Shown here piece after piece: positions 1 to 6,640 of a stretch of 7,468 bases of DNA. Origin of the DNA: Dehalococcoidales bacterium. Its GTDB lineage: Bacteria; Chloroflexota; Dehalococcoidia; Dehalococcoidales; UBA2162. The notes beneath the pieces are model-generated. The model saw only the letters and a program-made list of their open reading frames with translations, ran no database searches and was not told the origin of the DNA. The stretch's first letter is position 1; each line of letters opens with the position of its first letter. Both the position numbers and the translations under genes were made by a program. Where the stretch lies: positions 787,224 through 794,691 of the forward strand of contig CP070645.1 in NCBI GenBank assembly GCA_020354275.1, read 5' to 3'.

Positions 1-1
1 C

Positions 2-865
2 CGGCTTAAAGATTATGATATCGGGTATCTAACTGAATCGAATAAAAACAAACCGGTTAGTATCAACAATGTTGATTTCCCGAGTCTGGTAGAACCAATC
101 CCGATAGGTAATAGCGATAAATTATACATCCTGGCCAGTCCGGAAAGTGTACCGACACATAGCCCCGACCAGATAGTTGTCCTTTACTCTAACGTAAGCT
201 GGCCGCACACCTACGAAGAAAGAGCCGGTGACTTCCGCCCTACCGATGACATTCTTTTCTCTGGAGACCTCTGGCTGATGAGAGGCCCAATTTTTGACCG
301 GAGTATGAGTAGCTTTTCCCGTAACTTCAGATACGGTATGATGCAGATCAGGAGCCTGATGAGCGGCCGGAATATGGTCCGCCGTGATCCGCGTGAACAG
401 GATGCAGAGGCCAAGGAAGCGCTGAAGAAGGGTTTTACGCTGATACGGGTAAAACCCGGGCACGGCAATGAGTTTCTGGGTAGCCGGATGATCCCTAATA
501 GCCTAATGGCCAGCCGTGACCTCCTGCTTGAATTCGGTTACCCTCTAAGTGCAGACATATCGGTACTGCGTTCAAAAGAACTGGCCCCCAGGGTGGAAAG
601 CAGAATGGAGCAGGCTTATACCAGTTTTATCGATGAACTGAATTTGTGGGCCAGACTGGGCTACTCCCGCGATGAAATAACCGCACTGCTGACCAGGATA
701 TATAGAGAGCAGACCGGTGGTGGACCCCTGGTGGAGAAAGACCGGAAGGAGAGAAGGAAAAGGCTCAAGGACCTCCTTACCCGGGTCAAGAATGATAACC
801 AGGTACCTGGAGGACTGCACCAGCTGGCCGAGTCTACCTTATCAGCACTGAAAAGAGTTGTCTGA
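2..865 (+). CDS. Metallo-beta-lactamase-fold hydrolase, C-terminal part (5' end outside window)
   Basis: The frame is open from base 2 to a TGA at 863-865, giving 287 residues with no start in view, so the N-terminus lies off the left edge. Three late MBL motifs are visible: THSPD with His53 (the metal-binding GH-type His), LFSGD with Asp89 (the bridging Asp, usually FxGD), and VKPGHG with His154. The first motif, HxHxDH, would lie upstream and cannot be checked. After PGHG there is an extra tail of about 130 residues that is predicted to be helical and charged (a Lys/Arg-rich stretch near residues 246-260) and that I do not recognise. The family hydrolyses thioesters, lactones, phosphodiesters or similar bonds in the cytoplasm with one or two metals; the substrate here is unknown. 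An ATG at 278 is an internal Met, because the homologous Asp motif lies just upstream of it. It is transcribed towards plsY. Confidence 0.72.
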   Translation, partial: RLKDYDIGYLTESNKNKPVSINNVDFPSLVEPIPIGNSDKLYILASPESVPTHSPDQIVVLYSNVSWPHTYEERAGDFRPTDDILFSGDLWLMRGPIFDRSMSSFSRNFRYGMMQIRSLMSGRNMVRRDPREQDAEAKEALKKGFTLIRVKPGHGNEFLGSRMIPNSLMASRDLLLEFGYPLSADISVLRSKELAPRVESRMEQAYTSFIDELNLWARLGYSRDEITALLTRIYREQTGGGPLVEKDRKERRKRLKDLLTRVKNDNQVPGGLHQLAESTLSALKRVV

Positions 866-906
866 GCCAGCCTTCCCCCTAATTAAGCGGTGAATAGACC
901 ATCAAT

Positions 907-927
907 GCCTGTTAAGGAAAAACAGGT
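907..927 (+). terminator. Weak hairpin in the convergent gap, possible terminator
   Basis: CCTGTT (908-913) and AACAGG (921-926) form a 6-bp stem around a 7-nt loop, between the end of the hydrolase gene and the end of plsY, where a shared terminator is expected. No T-tract follows on either strand, so this is at best a weak or rho-assisted signal. The rest of the 866-1012 gap shows only AT-rich sequence near 986-997. Confidence 0.22.
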
Positions 928-1012
928 CACACCTCAACCGACAGGACTGAACCCATCAGACAACAGTTATGTCAAATAAGAAGGTTAATTTTTAATTGGC
1001 CGACATCACCTG

Positions 1013-1663
1013 TCACTGGTTTTTCTTGCGGCGCAGGAGTTCATCAGCCATATTCCGACGGCTTCCAGCCTTAACCATGGCATTCATTGCAGTGGGAATA
1101 AAGTTGAGTACCAGTAATATTATCAAGGCAATACAGAAGACTACATACAGCCATTCCTTTTCCAGAAACCAGGCGGATACCGGCACCGATAAAAGGCCAA
1201 TGTTTGTGGAGAGGACAACATTACGGGTAATTAAAACCAATATAGCAAACACCGGGATAAAGATCAGAAACTCCCAGGGCAGGACCATAATTAAAACCCC
1301 TACTGAGGCGCCCAGTCCATTACCGCCAGTAAACCTTATGTAGATTGACCACATATGACCGGCAACTACAGCCACTCCGGCCAACAACACTATAGTATTT
1401 AACTGGTATAACGGTATATCCACTAACCGGTGGGCTAACACAACCGCTGCAGCTCCTTTGCCCACATCAAGAACTGCCACCAGAACAGCGGCTGCCATCC
1501 CGACCTCCCGGTAGGTATTATGAGCCCCGACATTACCGCTGCCCAATTGACGGATATCCTTGCCACTCATCAGCCGGGTAACAACATAAGCTGATGGGAA
1601 AGAACCAATCAGGTAAGCCAGTACTATGGCAATAGTGCCTGTTATTACCTCATTAACAATCAT
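1013..1663 (-). CDS. plsY: Glycerol-3-phosphate acyltransferase PlsY (acyl-phosphate dependent)
   Basis: PlsY is an integral membrane enzyme that transfers an acyl group from acyl-phosphate to the sn-1 position of glycerol-3-phosphate, the first step of phospholipid synthesis. The 216-residue product has the family's length and a multi-helix hydrophobic profile. The three signature regions are present: GSFPSAYV at 20-27, GSGNVGAHN at 41-49, and GHMWSIYIRF followed by TGGNG at 102-116. DVGKGA (66-71) matches the conserved KG element. Two deviations stand out: the usual GGKG Lys is Asn115, and the GGKGVAT-type end reads GGNGLGAS. The tail is basic (RRKKNQ). Start choice: the ATG at 1663 is preferred on length, but an in-frame TTG at 1696 overlaps the degV stop (TTGA); neither has a clear ribosome binding site. 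It is the second gene of the degV-plsY unit. Confidence 0.9.
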   Translation of the reverse strand: MIVNEVITGTIAIVLAYLIGSFPSAYVVTRLMSGKDIRQLGSGNVGAHNTYREVGMAAAVLVAVLDVGKGAAAVVLAHRLVDIPLYQLNTIVLLAGVAVVAGHMWSIYIRFTGGNGLGASVGVLIMVLPWEFLIFIPVFAILVLITRNVVLSTNIGLLSVPVSAWFLEKEWLYVVFCIALIILLVLNFIPTAMNAMVKAGSRRNMADELLRRKKNQ

Positions 1664-1692
1664 ATTTAATTCCGTACCACCACCATCTGATT

Positions 1693-2550
1693 TCAATCTT
1701 GGTAGAAGGCAAAACCCACTGTTCCGGTGCCGCAGACGTATCCCATTACTGGGCTGAATTCGGTCAGCCAGATCTCAGCGCAATTAAACTCAGATGATAT
1801 CCGTTCCATCAGTACCTCTGCCTCATCCGGGGCATAGGCATGCATCACCGCTATGTGAACCGGATTTTTACCAACCCGGGCCCGTAACTTGGCCAGCAGC
1901 CGTTCTAGCCCACGTTCCTTGCTGCGAACTGCCCCGGCAAAACGCATCGATCCGGAGGACATTGTCAGTATCGGTTTGATATTGGTAATGGAGCCTAGCT
2001 GTGACGCTATCTTGGGTATGCGGCCTGAACGGTAGACGTGGCGTATTGTCTCCAGGAGAACGAAGAAACCGACTTTACTCCTTATATCCTCCGCCGCCCT
2101 GATTACTTCATCCAGACTATCCTCCCGGGCAGCGGCACCAGCAGCAGCCAGGGCTATAAAACCCTCGGCGGCGGTGGTGGTCAACGAATCAAATACGGAT
2201 ATTTCTATCGATGGGAATTCAGCCATGACCTGTTCCTTGGCAATCCGGGCTACATTATACATCGTGCTGAGTTTGGAGGAAATGGTTATGCATAGGATAT
2301 CTCTGCCCTGCCTGGCCAGTTCGCGGTAGGCTTCCACATAGTCCATTGGTGCCGCCGCCGAAGTGGCAAAGCTTTCCGGGTCGGCCAGGAACAACTCGTA
2401 GGCTTCAGTGGGGGTTACATCTACCCAGTCACGGTATAACTGTCCACCGGAAGAGAAAGTGGCCGGTACAATCGTAATCCCGTTCTGACTTACCACCTGC
2501 TTGCTTAGACAGGTAATACTATCGGTGACAATGGCAACCTTTTTTGACAT
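1693..2550 (-). CDS. DegV family (FakB-like) fatty-acid-binding protein
   Basis: The 285-residue product has the usual DegV length and fold markers: an N-terminal VAIVTDS strand-loop (5-11), TSAAAP at 63-68 in the place of the family TSQPS motif, ITISSKLSTMY at 88-98 in the place of the ISSxLSGTY motif, VYRSGRI at 172-178, and a C-terminal GTGTVGFAFY near 274-283. DegV proteins bind one fatty acid; those acting as FakB present it to the kinase FakA, which makes acyl-phosphate. The Thr/Ser pair that holds the carboxylate is kept (Thr63, Ser91/92). The C-terminal His-containing GxHxGPG element is altered to GYVCGTG, so activity as a FakB is uncertain. The start is the ATG at 2550, preceded by a weak GGTGG. 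It lies directly upstream of plsY, whose substrate is acyl-phosphate, which supports a lipid role. No fakA is in the window. Confidence 0.88.
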   Translation of the reverse strand: MSKKVAIVTDSITCLSKQVVSQNGITIVPATFSSGGQLYRDWVDVTPTEAYELFLADPESFATSAAAPMDYVEAYRELARQGRDILCITISSKLSTMYNVARIAKEQVMAEFPSIEISVFDSLTTTAAEGFIALAAAGAAAREDSLDEVIRAAEDIRSKVGFFVLLETIRHVYRSGRIPKIASQLGSITNIKPILTMSSGSMRFAGAVRSKERGLERLLAKLRARVGKNPVHIAVMHAYAPDEAEVLMERISSEFNCAEIWLTEFSPVMGYVCGTGTVGFAFYQD

Positions 2551-2595
2551 ATTCCACCAGTTAAGCTATACCCAGGATACATATTTTGCAGCAAT

Positions 2596-2623
2596 ATTAA
2601 ATTCTCCAACCACCGAGTGTCAA
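2596..2623 (-). promoter_or_regulatory. Predicted sigma70-type promoter of degV-plsY
   Basis: On the minus strand TTGACA (2623-2618, a perfect -35) is followed after 16 bases by TTTAAT (2601-2596, five of six matches to TATAAT). The start of transcription would be near 2589, giving a leader of roughly 40 nt before the degV ATG. It sits in the only gap upstream of this gene pair. Confidence 0.6.
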
Positions 2624-2638
2624 GGCTCTCAAACAAAG

Positions 2639-2696
2639 GGCAACCAGGAAAAACCCACAAATCGCAACAGGCATTACTAAAAAGGTTGCCTTTTTT
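2639..2696. terminator. Inverted repeats downstream of the MFS gene, possible terminator
   Basis: GGCAACC (2639-2645) and GGTTGCC (2684-2690) are perfect 7-bp arms separated by 38 bases, with six T following on the plus strand (2691-2696). A second, smaller hairpin uses AAAAAGG (2679-2685) and CCTTTTT (2689-2695) with a 3-nt loop, and it reads as a hairpin with T-tract on the minus strand too. Either could end the MFS transcript before the degV promoter. Stems are short or AT-rich, so termination is uncertain. Confidence 0.3.
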
Positions 2697-2738
2697 AGAA
2701 ATGCGACTCCAATGATATGGGATGCAATATATCATGGT

Positions 2739-4001
2739 TCACATTATGTCAACAGCACCTTCCCCAGTACTCTTCTGCGGTGCGGTCAAGACAGACACCA
2801 TTGCCACACCGGCAAAGCCGGCAAATATGTACCAGATACCCTGATAGCCACCCCAGTTGTCATATACCCAGCCAGCCAGTGGCGGCCCTATAATACCACC
2901 CATCATGGTGATACCCATTATCAGGCCAAAGACGGTACCGAAACTGCTCCGGCCAAAGTACTCCCTCACCAGGGACGGCCTCAGGGCAATGCTACCGCCA
3001 TAACCAATACCGAATAATATAATAAAAACAACCAGTAACCAGGCACCGGCGATTGATGTATACCCGAAACAGAAAATCCCCAGACTCATGGCAGCCAGAG
3101 CAGCCACCAATACCATCTTGCGGTTGACTTTATCTCCCAGCCAGCCAAGACCGAGACGCCCGCCGATGCTGGTTAACGGGATGGCCATTGCCACCACACT
3201 GGCCTTCGACCTGACAATGTTAATACTGCTGAGATAAGGCATGACATGGGTGATGGTGGAACTTACCAGCATGGTATGGCAGACAAAGGCCAACCCCAGG
3301 TGCCAGAAGGCTCGGCTCTTGAGTGTCTGCCTGGTGGTGAAGTCGGCACCGGAAGTCGATTTTAAACCGTTGTTATCCGTGGATTCTGCCGGGTCTTCTT
3401 CCTGGCCGTCAGGTAGATAGCCATACTGTTCCGGTTTATGCCTGAATACCAGAGACAGGGGTAATACTATCACAAACACACCCACGGCCAGGATGGTTAT
3501 CGCCCCGCGCCATTCATAGGTTTCAATCAGCCTGACAATTACAGGGATGAGCACACCCCCGAACCCGAACCCCGAAACGGCTATTCCGCTGGCCAACCCT
3601 ACACTGCGGTGAAACCAGTTGGCGATGGCCGTCATCAGCACCGTCATAGTGCCAAAACTCATGCCCAAGGCAATCAATATGAAGGAGGCGTAGAAAATGC
3701 CCAGTGTCTGGGTCCTTGCCAGCAGCAACAGTCCCAGAGCGGTAAAGATAGCCCCGCTGAAGATCAACCGTCTCGGTCCCAAACGGTCGGCCAGAAACCC
3801 GACTATAGGAGCCAGCAGTCCCGCCTCCAGACCGCGAATCGAAGAAGCCAGAGATATCTGAGTATAGCTCCAACCCAGTTCTTCGGCTATGGGTTCAAAG
3901 ACAGTGGTAAACCCGTAGAATATAACGCCGGCGGTATATAGTCCGGTAAGGAAGGATGCCGCTACGATCCACCACCCATAGAACACCCGGGAAGGTTTCA
4001 A
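2739..4001 (-). CDS. MFS transporter, OFA/MCT-like (probable carboxylate carrier)
   Basis: A major facilitator superfamily inner-membrane carrier of 420 residues with about 12 hydrophobic segments. The N-terminal FYGWWIV (7-13) is typical of the monocarboxylate/oxalate-formate antiporter branch. The MFS motif A reads GFLADRLGPRR at 68-78, and a related copy, GRLGLGWLGD with NRK, lies at 281-295 in the second half, as expected from the 6+6 duplication. A polar loop (about 196-233, with EEDPAES) joins the halves. Substrate is unknown; small organic acids are the family norm. The stop of the ACAD gene is close upstream, so both are probably co-transcribed and the cargo may feed that enzyme. Start: a TTG at 4025 extends the frame by 8 codons, but AGGAGG (4022-4017) lies inside that extension, so the TTG at 4001 is preferred. 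Confidence 0.85.
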   Translation of the reverse strand: MKPSRVFYGWWIVAASFLTGLYTAGVIFYGFTTVFEPIAEELGWSYTQISLASSIRGLEAGLLAPIVGFLADRLGPRRLIFSGAIFTALGLLLLARTQTLGIFYASFILIALGMSFGTMTVLMTAIANWFHRSVGLASGIAVSGFGFGGVLIPVIVRLIETYEWRGAITILAVGVFVIVLPLSLVFRHKPEQYGYLPDGQEEDPAESTDNNGLKSTSGADFTTRQTLKSRAFWHLGLAFVCHTMLVSSTITHVMPYLSSINIVRSKASVVAMAIPLTSIGGRLGLGWLGDKVNRKMVLVAALAAMSLGIFCFGYTSIAGAWLLVVFIILFGIGYGGSIALRPSLVREYFGRSSFGTVFGLIMGITMMGGIIGPPLAGWVYDNWGGYQGIWYIFAGFAGVAMVSVLTAPQKSTGEGAVDIM

Positions 4002-4013
4002 GCTAAAAGGTCT

Positions 4014-4022
4014 CTCCCTCCT
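4014..4022 (-). promoter_or_regulatory. Shine-Dalgarno site that decides the MFS start
   Basis: The minus strand reads AGGAGGGAG (4022-4014). It lies just inside an upstream in-frame TTG (4025) and 12 bases (from the second GGAG) before another TTG at 4001. A ribosome binding site cannot lie downstream of its own start, so the shorter protein is favoured. The spacing is somewhat long. Confidence 0.5.
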
Positions 4023-4057
4023 CAATTATTCGATGTTGCCGTCTCAGACCGGGGGAA

Positions 4058-5194
4058 TTAGAGCCCGAGCTCTCTGGAAATAATCAGGTTCTGGATCTCG
4101 GTAGTACCCTCAGTGGTATGGTACAGTATGGCATCACGGAAATAACGATGGACGCGTGATTCAGCCATATAACCGGCTCCGGCATGTATGCGCATCGCCT
4201 CTTCGGCCAGACGGATAGCCAGGTCGCTGGCGAAAACCTTGGCCATGGGGGCTTCTTTACGGCACTCGTCTCCCTGGTCATAAAGCCAGGCAACCCGGTA
4301 GATCAACCATCGGGCGGCCTCAATCTCCGTTGCCATATTAGCCAGTTTAAAGGCGATGGTCTGGAACTGGCCTATCGGCTGGCCAAACTGCGTCCTTTCC
4401 TTGGCATATTCCAGAGAAGCTTCATAGGCAGCCTGGGCCAGGCCGAGACTGCGAGCGGCATGCGAAATCCGGGCTGAATTCAATGACTCCAGCATATACT
4501 TATAGCCCCTGCCTTCTTCGCCAATCAAATTGGTAGCTGGTACCCAGCAGTCTTCAAATACTAGCTCAGCGGTATCAGCAGAATGGTGCCCTAACTTGCT
4601 GATTTTGGAGGCACTGAAACCAGTGGTGCCCTTTTCGACAACGATAGTGCTTATTCCACGGCTGCCCTGGCTTTTGTCGGTAGACACGGCCAGAGTGACA
4701 AAATCGCATATCGTCCCGTTAGTGATATATATTTTGCTGCCGTTAATAATATAATAATCGCCATCTCTTTTAGCAGAAGTCTCGATTGCGGCGGCATCCG
4801 AACCAGCATTGGGCTCAGTAAGTCCATAGGCAGCAATCTTATCTCCGTTAACAGCAGGGACAAGAAACCTTTGTTTCTGTTCTTCACTCCCATGCGAGAG
4901 TATGGGATAGGTAGCCAGCCCTGACTGTACCATCAGACCAGAGGTAATACCAGAACAAACACGGGCCAGCTCCTCTACCATTATGCACGTACCCGACTCT
5001 CCCAGACCCCCACCACCATACTCAGCGGGATACCCGGGACAGAGATAACCCAGCTTACCCATCTTGGTAAACAGCTCAGCAGGGCAACTCTCATTAGCCT
5101 CAGCCTCATCCACCAGCGGGGCTACTTCTCTACTGGCGAAGTCCTTAACGGCTTCCCTGAACATCTTTTGCTCTTCGTTAAACTCAAAGTCCAT
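4058..5194 (-). CDS. Acyl-CoA dehydrogenase, canonical short/medium-chain type
   Basis: A FAD enzyme that introduces the alpha-beta double bond into an acyl-CoA, passing electrons to ETF. The 378 residues match the usual length and domain order: N-terminal helical domain (about 1-120), beta domain (about 121-230) and C-terminal helical domain. GLTEPNAGSDAAA at 124-136 fits the first family signature. ERTQFGQPIGQFQ at 266-278 carries the conserved RxQFG. GYMAESRVHRYFRD at 351-364 approximates the second signature, though the usual preceding QIxGGxG reads RIHAGAG. The catalytic base is present as Glu362 in TEGTTEIQ, the SCAD/MCAD position. Start: ATG at 5194 with AAGGAGG six bases upstream. It has its own promoter and is followed by the MFS gene. 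The acyl substrate (straight, branched or aromatic) cannot be told from sequence alone. Confidence 0.93.
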   Translation of the reverse strand: MDFEFNEEQKMFREAVKDFASREVAPLVDEAEANESCPAELFTKMGKLGYLCPGYPAEYGGGGLGESGTCIMVEELARVCSGITSGLMVQSGLATYPILSHGSEEQKQRFLVPAVNGDKIAAYGLTEPNAGSDAAAIETSAKRDGDYYIINGSKIYITNGTICDFVTLAVSTDKSQGSRGISTIVVEKGTTGFSASKISKLGHHSADTAELVFEDCWVPATNLIGEEGRGYKYMLESLNSARISHAARSLGLAQAAYEASLEYAKERTQFGQPIGQFQTIAFKLANMATEIEAARWLIYRVAWLYDQGDECRKEAPMAKVFASDLAIRLAEEAMRIHAGAGYMAESRVHRYFRDAILYHTTEGTTEIQNLIISRELGL

Positions 5195-5200
5195 GGCTTG

Positions 5201-5207
5201 CCTCCTT
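5201..5207 (-). promoter_or_regulatory. Strong ribosome binding site of the canonical ACAD gene
   Basis: AAGGAGG on the minus strand, six bases before the ATG at 5194. A perfect small hairpin, AAAAAG-ATA-CTTTTT (5212-5226), lies four bases upstream of it in the leader and might affect access; that effect is only a guess. Confidence 0.8.
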
Positions 5208-5220
5208 ACAGAAAAAGATA

Positions 5221-5365
5221 CTTTTTGACTACTACCAGCCCAAAGATTAACCCAAGCAGGATCTACCCCGCAAGACCGGGCGAGAATTAATTGTGTTAGA
5301 TAGATTAGTGACCTTAATCAAGTTCCACATCATTATGTATCATGTGCAACCGATTAGTCAAAAAG
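5221..5365. repeat. 11-bp inverted repeat flanking the ACAD leader region
   Basis: CTTTTTGACTA at 5221-5231 is repeated in perfect inverse orientation as TAGTCAAAAAG at 5355-5365, enclosing 123 bases. The right copy contains the predicted -35 (TTGACT) of the ACAD promoter. No target duplication or transposase is seen, and the left copy overlaps a local A/T hairpin, so chance is possible. Confidence 0.4.
5332..5361 (-). promoter_or_regulatory. Predicted promoter of the ACAD-MFS unit
   Basis: On the minus strand TTGACT (5361-5356, five of six) is followed after 18 bases by CATAAT (5337-5332, five of six). Transcription would begin near 5325, leaving a leader of about 130 nt. It starts right at the T-tract of the preceding terminator, as expected for a new unit. 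An alternative TTGATT/TAACAC pair at 5321-5293 is weaker. Confidence 0.5.
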
Positions 5366-5392
5366 AGAGGCCTTCCGTTATCCGAAAGGCCT
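5360..5392 (-). terminator. Rho-independent terminator after the ACAD pair
   Basis: AGGCCTT (5368-5374) and AAGGCCT (5386-5392) pair over 7 bp; after one mismatch, CG pairs with CG around a 5-nt loop. On the minus strand the hairpin is followed by CTC and five T (5364-5360). It lies 46 bases past the stop of the beta-type ACAD, so it ends that operon. Confidence 0.8.
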
Positions 5393-5438
5393 TCCCCGTT
5401 GGTGACAAACTATTGATTCTATTCCTTCAAATTGATAT

Positions 5439-6578
5439 CTAAGGTACCAGGAACTTGGCCAGCTGCTGACGGTGGTACGGTGGGTCGCCCAGGAAGGTAT
5501 ATAGAGCCCGAGATGCCCTGGTATGGAAACTGACCGGGTGCTCTATGGAGTAACTGATACCGCTGAAGGCGCGATGGGCCAGCGTTACCACCTCAAAATA
5601 GCCTTCACTGGCAACTACCTTGGCCAGATGCACGCTTTGCGTTGCTGGCCTACCAGTATCCAGCTTCCAGAGGGCTTCATAGGTAGCCCAGCGGGCACCA
5701 TCAATGTGGGTGACCATCTCAATAATCATGTCCTGAACCCTCTGAAAACGACCGACGGCCTGGCCGAACTGCTCCCTGGTCCGGGTATGCTCCAGCGCCA
5801 TATCCATCAGGGCCTGGCTGCCCCCGACCTTATAGGCGCAGAGGACAGGTATCGCCTTTTCAATAGCATTCTGGAGCGCTTCCCATCCCTCTGTATTACC
5901 ACCGAGCATGGCTGATTTAGGTACTTTCACCGAATCCAGCTTTACCTCGAAAATCCGGCCGGTAAGGAAACCGGGCAAGCGTCGTATCGAGACTCCCGCC
6001 GCTTTGCTATCAACCACAAAGAGACCAATCCCCTTTGACGGGTCAGCCTTCTTGCCGGTACGGGCAACCACGATGATATCGGTGGCCGCTGCAGCATCAC
6101 TGACAAACAGCTTTGTGCCGTTAAGGACAAAATCGCCATCACTGGCCGTAGCTGTCACCTGCACTGAACTGGGCTCCCAGCTATACTCAGGCTCAGTCAG
6201 TGCCATGGTGAGAATTTTCTGGCCGGAAACAACGTCGGGCAGGATGCCTTTTTTCTGCTCTTCAGTGCCTGCTTCCATAACAATTAAGGCACCCAGTATC
6301 GCCGATGAGAAATACGGGCCGGGGAGCGGCCCCCTGCCCAGCACCTCAAATAACACGCCGGCGCTGGTCAGCGGATTGCCAGTGCCGCCATACTCTTCAG
6401 GAATGATTACACCCAGCCACCCCATATCCGCCATCTTTTTCCACAGCTCATCAGTACAACCGGTATCGGTCACCTGTAGGGCCTGTACTACTCCCTTTGG
6501 TGCGTCACGCTGCATAAAATCCTGAGCTGTTGTTCTCAACATCTCCTCGCTTTCGCTGAGGCGCAGGTTTATAGCCAT
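5439..6578 (-). CDS. Acyl-CoA dehydrogenase family protein lacking the catalytic Glu (beta-subunit-like)
   Basis: The 379 residues keep the ACAD fold: an N-terminal helical domain with PEEYGG (60-65), a beta domain, and RTREQFGQAVGRFQ (266-279) in the C-terminal domain. The active site is not canonical. The usual LTEPxxGSD reads LTEPEYSWEP (127-136) with no GSD. Where the SCAD/MCAD base Glu belongs, in xEGT, the sequence is FLGDPPYHR (362-370), placing Leu363 there by eye. The alternative IVD/LCAD Glu position falls at about Ala242 (EKAIP). The GD..HR ending is characteristic of non-catalytic or beta subunits of actinobacterial-type heteromeric FadE enzymes. A role as partner of the ACAD encoded just upstream, 62 bases away, is therefore inferred. 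Start: ATG at 6578 with GGAGG six bases upstream. Stop TAG at 5441-5439, then a terminator. Confidence 0.88.
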   Translation of the reverse strand: MAINLRLSESEEMLRTTAQDFMQRDAPKGVVQALQVTDTGCTDELWKKMADMGWLGVIIPEEYGGTGNPLTSAGVLFEVLGRGPLPGPYFSSAILGALIVMEAGTEEQKKGILPDVVSGQKILTMALTEPEYSWEPSSVQVTATASDGDFVLNGTKLFVSDAAAATDIIVVARTGKKADPSKGIGLFVVDSKAAGVSIRRLPGFLTGRIFEVKLDSVKVPKSAMLGGNTEGWEALQNAIEKAIPVLCAYKVGGSQALMDMALEHTRTREQFGQAVGRFQRVQDMIIEMVTHIDGARWATYEALWKLDTGRPATQSVHLAKVVASEGYFEVVTLAHRAFSGISYSIEHPVSFHTRASRALYTFLGDPPYHRQQLAKFLVP

Positions 6579-6584
6579 ATCTTA

Positions 6585-6589
6585 CCTCC
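6585..6589 (-). promoter_or_regulatory. Ribosome binding site of the beta-type ACAD
   Basis: GGAGG on the minus strand, six bases before the ATG at 6578. It fixes the start and implies independent, strong translation initiation within the operon. The rest of the 62-base spacer (6579-6640) shows no promoter or terminator that I can support. Confidence 0.75.
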
Positions 6590-6640
6590 AAAAAATTCAA
6601 GAACCTTATTTTTATATTCTGCCTGTAAATTTAGTACCAG

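Noticed and set aside
278..280. ATG as start of the left-edge hydrolase
   Set aside because: The reading frame is open to the window edge and carries MBL motifs (THSPD, FSGD) upstream of this codon.
122..468. Two minus-strand open frames opposite the hydrolase fragment
   Set aside because: They overlap the conserved MBL Asp region on the other strand and show no domain.
996..1343. Plus-strand open frame opposite plsY
   Set aside because: It is antisense to conserved PlsY motifs and has no family resemblance.
2709..2737. ATGATAT/ATATCAT hairpin just after the MFS stop
   Set aside because: It is AT-rich with no T-tract on the minus strand, so it is not convincing as a terminator or operator.
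5293..5321. TTGATT-17-TAACAC as promoter of the canonical ACAD
   Set aside because: The -10 matches poorly; the TTGACT-18-CATAAT pair slightly upstream is much better.
5908..6525. Long plus-strand open frame (205 codons) opposite the beta-type ACAD
   Set aside because: It is fully antisense to a clear ACAD gene, has no recognisable domain, is rich in Ser/Pro/Thr as expected from reversed codons, and has no fitting ribosome binding site.
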